Shown: positions 59,966-64,000 of the stretch, piece by piece | Layout of the letters: each line of letters starts with the position of its first letter | Numbering within the stretch: position 1 is the stretch's first letter | Assembly: GCA_040080215.1 (NCBI GenBank) | Contig: JBEBIT010000010.1 | Coordinates: 7,759-71,758, forward strand | Source: CAIUGU01 sp040080215 | Lineage (GTDB): Bacteria; Pseudomonadota; Gammaproteobacteria; Steroidobacterales; Steroidobacteraceae | DNA: 64,000 bases | Direction of reading: 5' to 3' | Translations under genes and position numbers: made by a program | The notes under the pieces: model-generated | Told to the model about the DNA's origin: nothing | The model's database searches: none | The model's input: the letters and a program-made list of their open reading frames with translations, nothing else

Positions 59966-60856
59966 TCATGGGATCAACGATTCCACGGCGTCTGCAACGT
60001 CACGACTCAGGTCGATCTCGCTGGTCTCGTGAGGGATCGTGTTGGTCGTGACGATGCGCGCCGCGCCCGCTGCCGACAGTTCGCGATACGCGTCGGGTGC
60101 AAACACGCCGTGGACGCCGATACACACGGGCGCTGGCAGACCTCGGTCACGCAACTGGCGCACGACGGCCATCATCGTGTGCGCAGTAGAGATGATGTCA
60201 TCGACAAGGACGGGCGTTCGATCCCGCAAGGCCGCGTCGTCATTCACTGCGATGGTGACGTCGCGATCGCCGTGCCGTGTCTTTTCGAGTACGACGAACG
60301 GCGCACCGGCGAGGGCGGCAATGGCAGTGACCCACTGGCTGCTTTCGCTGTCGGGACCGATCAGGACGGGGTTGGGCACGTGCTGCTTGATCCACTCACC
60401 CACGACGGGCGCGGCAGGGACCACGCGGGCATCGAGCGAGTAGATCTCGCCCAGCGACTTCCAGCGATGCAGGTGCGGGTCCACGGTGACAAGCCACGCA
60501 AAGCAGTGCGACAGCATGTCGGCGAAGTACACGGACGTGATCGCCTCGCCCGGCTTGAAGCGGACGTCCTGCCTCATGTAGGCAAGGTACGGCGCGACCA
60601 GTCCGACGCGGGCCGCGCCCAGGTCCTTTGCGACCCGCGCCGCGAAGACGAGCGGCAGGAACTGCGGATCGGGCTCGTGCAGGCCGCAGACGAAGGCGAC
60701 CTCTCGTCCAGCCACATCCGTATCGAGCCGCACATAGGACTCGCCGTCGGGAAAGCGGCGAATCTCGAGCGCGCCGATGTCGGCATCGAGGTGCCGGGCG
60801 AGTGCCGCCGTGAAAGCCTCTTCGCCGGGCAGGGCAAACAGCAACGGCTGCGTCAT
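59966..60856 (-). CDS. Ribose-phosphate pyrophosphokinase-like protein
   Basis: 296 aa, start ATG overlapping the TGA of the upstream gene (TGATG), so coupled to it. PRPP-synthetase features: FPDGESYVRLD, PYLAYMRQDVRFKPGEAIT, DPHLHRW, and the PRPP loop VLVDDIISTAHTM. It is shorter than housekeeping PrsA (about 310-315 aa) and of the divergent group often found as a second copy in proteobacteria; it may make PRPP or act as a related phosphoribosyl enzyme. Confidence 0.85.
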   Translation of the reverse strand: MTQPLLFALPGEEAFTAALARHLDADIGALEIRRFPDGESYVRLDTDVAGREVAFVCGLHEPDPQFLPLVFAARVAKDLGAARVGLVAPYLAYMRQDVRFKPGEAITSVYFADMLSHCFAWLVTVDPHLHRWKSLGEIYSLDARVVPAAPVVGEWIKQHVPNPVLIGPDSESSQWVTAIAALAGAPFVVLEKTRHGDRDVTIAVNDDAALRDRTPVLVDDIISTAHTMMAVVRQLRDRGLPAPVCIGVHGVFAPDAYRELSAAGAARIVTTNTIPHETSEIDLSRDVADAVESLIP

Positions 60857-61896
60857 CAGGATTCCTTGCCGGACTTCACGGGGTAGCCCGACTCCCGCCA
60901 CGCCTTCATGCCGCCATCGAGCGCGACGGCGTTGCGGAACCCCATCTGTCTCAGCGTTGCGGTGGCCAGCGTCGAGACGCGGCCGAAGTCGCAATACACG
61001 AGGATCCGTCTGGTGGGATCCGTGAGTTCATCGTTGACCCGCAGCTCGAGCTGTCCCCGCGGCAGCCACTTCGCGCCCGGGACGTGGGCCTCCTCGTAGG
61101 CATCGCGTTCGCGAACGTCGAGGACCAGCAATTCGTCATTGCCGGCATCGATGCGTCGCTGCAGCTCCCCCAGTGACATGAATGGAACCACGGCAGCCGC
61201 TTCGGCCAACATCTGCGCGACGGTCTTGCCGCCGCTCATGTTGGTCCGGAGCGCCTCGGTGATATGGGACGGCATCGAGAGGTTCAGGCTCTGCATCATC
61301 TCGATGAACTCATCGCGATTGCGCTTCTGCAGCCGTGGGTTCCCGGCGATCTCCTGCCCAATGGTCGAGTGCCCCTTCCCCTTGTAGTCGTGCGCCGGAA
61401 ACACAAGCAGCGCCGGATCCAGCTTCAGCAGCTTGCCGAACAGGCTGTCGTAGAGCGAGCCGGCATCGCCGCTCGGAAGATCGGTGCGACCGGTCCCGCC
61501 GATCAGGAGCGTGTCGCCGGTAAAGACCCGGTCTTCTACCTGGAGGCACATGGAATCACGCGTATGCCCCGGCGTGTGCAGCGCCTGCAGCCGCAGCTTG
61601 CCGATGGCGAGCATCTCGCCGTCCTGCAGCCTCAGGTTCACATACGGAGCCGGGCTCAAGGCGTGCATGACGATCTGTGCGCCCAGCTGCTTCGCGAGCT
61701 CCTGGGTTCCCGAGAAGTGATCCGCGTGGGTGTGCGTGTCGACCAGATAGCGGATACGCAAGCCATCCTTGCTGGCGAGAGCGACATAACGGTCGATCTT
61801 GCTGAGTTCGGGATCGATCACCGCTGCCGAGCAGGTCTCCTCGCAGCCGATGAGATACGACCGGCATCCGCCTGCAGCCACTGTCTCGAATATCAT
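60856..61896 (-). CDS. Persulfide dioxygenase-rhodanese fusion
   Basis: 346 aa. Residues 1-235: MBL-fold ETHE1-type dioxygenase, THTHADHFSG with H55, H57, D59, H60, mononuclear iron ligands by family rule, and GTGRTDLPSGDAGSLYDSL typical of persulfide dioxygenases. Residues about 255-346: rhodanese domain with active-site C302 in VYCDFGRVS. Fusions of this type (for example from Burkholderia phytofirmans) turn glutathione persulfide into sulfite and shuttle sulfur to thiosulfate. Consistent with the sulfite/thiosulfate genes at 49-54 kb. Start at MIFETVAAGG. Confidence 0.9.
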   Translation of the reverse strand: MIFETVAAGGCRSYLIGCEETCSAAVIDPELSKIDRYVALASKDGLRIRYLVDTHTHADHFSGTQELAKQLGAQIVMHALSPAPYVNLRLQDGEMLAIGKLRLQALHTPGHTRDSMCLQVEDRVFTGDTLLIGGTGRTDLPSGDAGSLYDSLFGKLLKLDPALLVFPAHDYKGKGHSTIGQEIAGNPRLQKRNRDEFIEMMQSLNLSMPSHITEALRTNMSGGKTVAQMLAEAAAVVPFMSLGELQRRIDAGNDELLVLDVRERDAYEEAHVPGAKWLPRGQLELRVNDELTDPTRRILVYCDFGRVSTLATATLRQMGFRNAVALDGGMKAWRESGYPVKSGKES

Positions 61897-61939
61897 CACG
61901 CTCCTCCCGATTGACCAGGCTGATTGCACATCGCGTTTG

Positions 61940-63217
61940 TCACAGCAGGCAGAAGTCCTGGGCGACCCGCTCGAGTTCGTTCGCCGGCACGCCTGCAGAG
62001 CGGGCATGCGCCGGCCACGAGTCGAGCGCGGCGCGTACGTCGGCAAGCAGTGCGCGTGCACCGGCAACACCGAAGCGCTCCGCCACCGTCATCAGGTCGG
62101 CCCGCGTGATGTCCTTGAACCGGCCGTTGACGCTCATCAAGTGCTGATAGGTCCACTCCCCCTGCGGATTGTAAGCATGCGTCACGTCGTAGGCTGGCGC
62201 CAGCTCCCAAGGGCGTCCCCGGCGCAGCCGGAACGCGAAATTCTTGGTGTGGTCGTCGCAATTGCGCGCCAGCACGTTGAACGCCATGCGCAGGAACAAT
62301 TGGCGGAGCGCATCGTCGCCCAGACGCAACCTCGTGGCGGCCAGGAACAACTGTTCATAGGCATGCGTCGCGCGCTGCTTGTAGTCCAGGTGATTGAGGG
62401 CACAGAGGCTCTGGATATGATGCTTCTGGTTGTTGTCGCGATCGAAGCGCCGAGTCATGAAGTGCGCGCGGCCGTTCTCCTCCAGCAGGCGACTGGGCTG
62501 CATGTCGATGCCTGCTGCCACGGCCATGAGGTGATAGGCGTACTCGATGCGGCCATAGTGCTCGCCTGCGCCCAGCTCGAGGTCCTTGCCGACCCCGTCG
62601 AACTTCAGCAGCCAATGCTCGAAGCCCGGCGGCACGTCGAACTGGCCGCTGCGGATTTCGTCGGTCTGCCGATTCCAGGCGACGACGGCCTTGGCACGCG
62701 CGCCACCTGCCGATGTCCCGACACGGATTACATTGGCGAGCGCCGCCTCCGCATGGGTGTCGTCGGAAAAATCGCCCTGCATGACCTTGCGCGCGGTCTC
62801 CACCAGCTTCTGCAATTGCAGCGGTTGAGTGCTCTCGGTAGCGCCCGCCTTGGCCGGCCGGAATTCCAGTGCGCCCATGCCGCGCTTGCCCATGTAGGCG
62901 AGCCGGTCGAGCGTTGTCACGGCTTGCTTGTCGATGCCCCGGCGCGCCATCCACGCATCGATCAAGGCATTGCCGAAATCATCGGGCAGGGCGTCAGCCA
63001 GCAGACCGGGCAGGCGCTTGAAGCTGGGCTCGGCTAGCGAGGGAAACAGGAAGATGGAGTCAGGCGCAGAGACCGGCATCGTGAGGGGCGCGAGCTCGAT
63101 GCCCTGTCTTCGCCATGCAGGCGCGTATTCGAACGCGTAACAACCCGCCCGCTCATCTGCGGCGACCGCGCCGACGCGTTGATCCCAGATGCGGACTTCA
63201 ATGGCCTGCGCCGTCAC
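61940..63217 (-). CDS. hipA: HipA-family toxin kinase
   Basis: 425 aa. Kinase core features: GTSAGGARAKAVVAW holding the phosphorylatable P-loop region, and the catalytic N-x-D-x-H-x-K-N box at N319-N326 (D321), followed by a DVT metal motif. The N-terminal ~100 residues are the HipA coupler domain. HipA kinases phosphorylate a tRNA synthetase and stop growth until bound by HipB. The start overlaps the hipB stop by 4 nt (ATGA). Base composition is like its neighbours. Confidence 0.92.
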   Translation of the reverse strand: MTAQAIEVRIWDQRVGAVAADERAGCYAFEYAPAWRRQGIELAPLTMPVSAPDSIFLFPSLAEPSFKRLPGLLADALPDDFGNALIDAWMARRGIDKQAVTTLDRLAYMGKRGMGALEFRPAKAGATESTQPLQLQKLVETARKVMQGDFSDDTHAEAALANVIRVGTSAGGARAKAVVAWNRQTDEIRSGQFDVPPGFEHWLLKFDGVGKDLELGAGEHYGRIEYAYHLMAVAAGIDMQPSRLLEENGRAHFMTRRFDRDNNQKHHIQSLCALNHLDYKQRATHAYEQLFLAATRLRLGDDALRQLFLRMAFNVLARNCDDHTKNFAFRLRRGRPWELAPAYDVTHAYNPQGEWTYQHLMSVNGRFKDITRADLMTVAERFGVAGARALLADVRAALDSWPAHARSAGVPANELERVAQDFCLL

Positions 63218-63543
63218 TGCGAGCTCCCGCCTTCGCGACGCTTGCGAGGTCGGCTCACCCGCTGGGGCTCAGCGCCTTGATCAAGCAACGCCAGTGGGCT
63301 GATCGCAGACGGGGGCGCCAAGGCCTCGAGACTGGAGAGCGCATCCAGCGCCTTCAATACGCGGAGCAACGTTTCAACGGTCGATCCGCGACCCGCCTCG
63401 AGGTTGCGCAGCGCCTTTTCGGAGATGCCCGCCTTGGCTGCCGCTTGCAGCTGGTCGAGATCGCGCCGCAGCCGCAGCCGGCGCAGCCGCTCACCGAGCG
63501 CCTGTTGCAGTTCTTCTGGAGTTTTGGATGCAGTAATCGTCAT
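63214..63543 (-). CDS. hipB: HipB-like helix-turn-helix antitoxin
   Basis: 109 aa with an XRE-type HTH at about 15-70 (LGERLRRLRLRRDLDQLQAAAKAGISEKALRNLEAGRGSTVETLLRVL; landmarks AAAKAGIS and LRNLEAGRGS). HipB binds and neutralises HipA and represses the operon. It precedes hipA with a 4-nt overlap, the usual antitoxin-first order. The promoter region directly upstream has tandem and inverted repeats, likely its operators. Confidence 0.88.
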   Translation of the reverse strand: MTITASKTPEELQQALGERLRRLRLRRDLDQLQAAAKAGISEKALRNLEAGRGSTVETLLRVLKALDALSSLEALAPPSAISPLALLDQGAEPQRVSRPRKRREGGSSQ

Positions 63544-63547
63544 TCGG

Positions 63548-63600
63548 TTGAATTCGACCGGTTAAGTGCCGTTTTGAATTCTACCGGTATTTTAATACCG
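63548..63600 (-). promoter_or_regulatory. Putative HipB operator region
   Basis: Two direct copies of TTGAATTC(G/T)ACCGGT (63548-63562 and 63574-63588, 26-nt period), the second overlapping an inverted repeat CGGTATT/AATACCG (63585-63600). They start 5 nt upstream of hipB. Farther upstream CGATTAAA-type half-sites recur in both orientations (about 63599, 63627 and 63686). The area is far AT-richer than the rest of the window. Confidence 0.6.
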
Positions 63601-64000
63601 ATTAAATGAAACAAGCATCAGTTCCTTTAATCGGCTTCATTGTGCCGTTTATTCGCCATTTCTCGCTATATCGGTCAATTCAAGCCGATTAAAGCCCTGC
63701 TTTCAAAACTCTGGCTGGAAATACGGGAAAGTGCTGCCAACCGACGTCAATGTAGCGTCAAAGTGCTTGAATTGTTGCGAACTGGGTGAGACCGGTGCCT
63801 TGGACGAGGACATGCAACGTATCGTCGTCCGGCCGAACGCCAATTCGGCTTGCCGAATTGGCCGGACCGACGACCGTCGGCGAACGGAGTTCGATTCGAG
63901 ACCCCGGCTCCTTCCGTGGCCGGGGTTGGGCTGTGGCGGCGTCTGAATCGAAGGTCCCTGCGGACCTTCGACCGCCACAGCGCCGACGCCTCCGTGCGTC
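63601..64000. repeat. End region with a run of three hairpins, no recognised gene
   Basis: 63601-63700 is the AT-rich hipBA upstream area. From 63827 three adjacent inverted repeats occur: 63827-63867 (CCAATTCGG/CCGAATTGG with outer GTCCGG/CCGGAC), 63902-63925 (CCCCGGC/GCCGGGG), and a nested one at 63930-63981 (GCTGTGGCGG/CCGCCACAGC outside, CGAAGGTCC/GGACCTTCG inside). They look like intergenic REP/BIME-type repeats. Short reading frames here are not protein-like. Confidence 0.55.

Noticed and set aside
63703..63978. Short minus-strand frame at the window end (91 codons)
   Set aside because: Composition follows the three hairpins; no domain or ribosome site.
1..64000. Search for transposases, integrases, phage genes, rRNA and plasmid origins
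   Set aside because: None could be supported; only palindromic elements without a transposase were found.

Overview
This is a 64 kb window of high-GC chromosomal DNA from what looks like an aerobic, aromatic-degrading proteobacterium. A TonB-dependent receptor, many Tat and Sec exported enzymes, a protocatechuate branch of the beta-ketoadipate pathway, a two-subunit hydroquinone dioxygenase and sox-type sulfur genes fit a gammaproteobacterium of the Steroidobacterales/Nevskiales kind. That placement is inference only. No rRNA, phage, CRISPR array or transposase gene was seen; there is one tRNA.

Layout. 1-12.2 kb (mostly minus strand) is dominated by exported proteins of unknown function from two related families, called here family A (about 280-310 aa) and family B (about 265-290 aa). 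They are interleaved with exported metallo-beta-lactamase (MBL) fold hydrolases in the repeated order A-MBL-(DUF6152)-B. An AraC regulator, an NTF2-like protein, an MBL lipoprotein and a tRNA(CAU) also lie here. 12.5-26.6 kb (plus strand) is a hydroquinone ring-cleavage cluster: maleylacetate reductase, two DUF6644-like membrane proteins, hydroquinone 1,2-dioxygenase small and large subunits, 4-hydroxymuconic semialdehyde dehydrogenase, a Rieske ferredoxin, a CobS/CobT chelatase pair without CobN, a Dabb protein and three alpha/beta-hydrolases, one of them a two-domain fusion. 26.6-39.7 kb holds two more family A genes, a type-B carboxylesterase bracketed by palindromic repeats, the TonB receptor, an MhqD-like hydrolase, a deacetylase, a further MBL-B pair, a LinE/PcpA/MhqO-like ring-cleaving dioxygenase and its divergent LysR regulator. 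39.7-44.4 kb is miscellaneous (TPR protein, two transporters, outer-membrane-like protein, orphan CheW). 44.4-48.3 kb is pcaBDC plus a permease. 48.4-53.7 kb is sulfur oxidation (SoxC-like sulfite dehydrogenase, cytochromes, a TsdB-TsdA-like fusion, DsrE-like proteins). 53.7-59.3 kb is aldehyde dehydrogenase, pcaHG, pobA and a pcaK-like carrier. The end carries a rhomboid protein, a PRPP synthetase-like protein, a persulfide dioxygenase-rhodanese fusion and a hipBA module.

How it fits together. One route runs 4-hydroxybenzaldehyde to 4-hydroxybenzoate (ALDH), to protocatechuate (PobA), then PcaHG, PcaB, PcaC and PcaD; pcaIJ and pcaF are not in the window. A second route takes hydroquinone through HapCD, HapE and maleylacetate reductase to 3-oxoadipate, so both converge. 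The most interesting signals are: (i) the repeated A-MBL-B cassettes; (ii) an identically spaced 43-bp promoter/operator element in front of a family A gene, the MhqD-like hydrolase and the LinE/MhqO-like dioxygenase, which ties the unknown family A to a quinone/hydroquinone regulon probably run by the adjacent LysR protein; and (iii) CobS/CobT and a Rieske protein inside the hydroquinone operon, suggesting a chaperone-type system for the iron dioxygenase.
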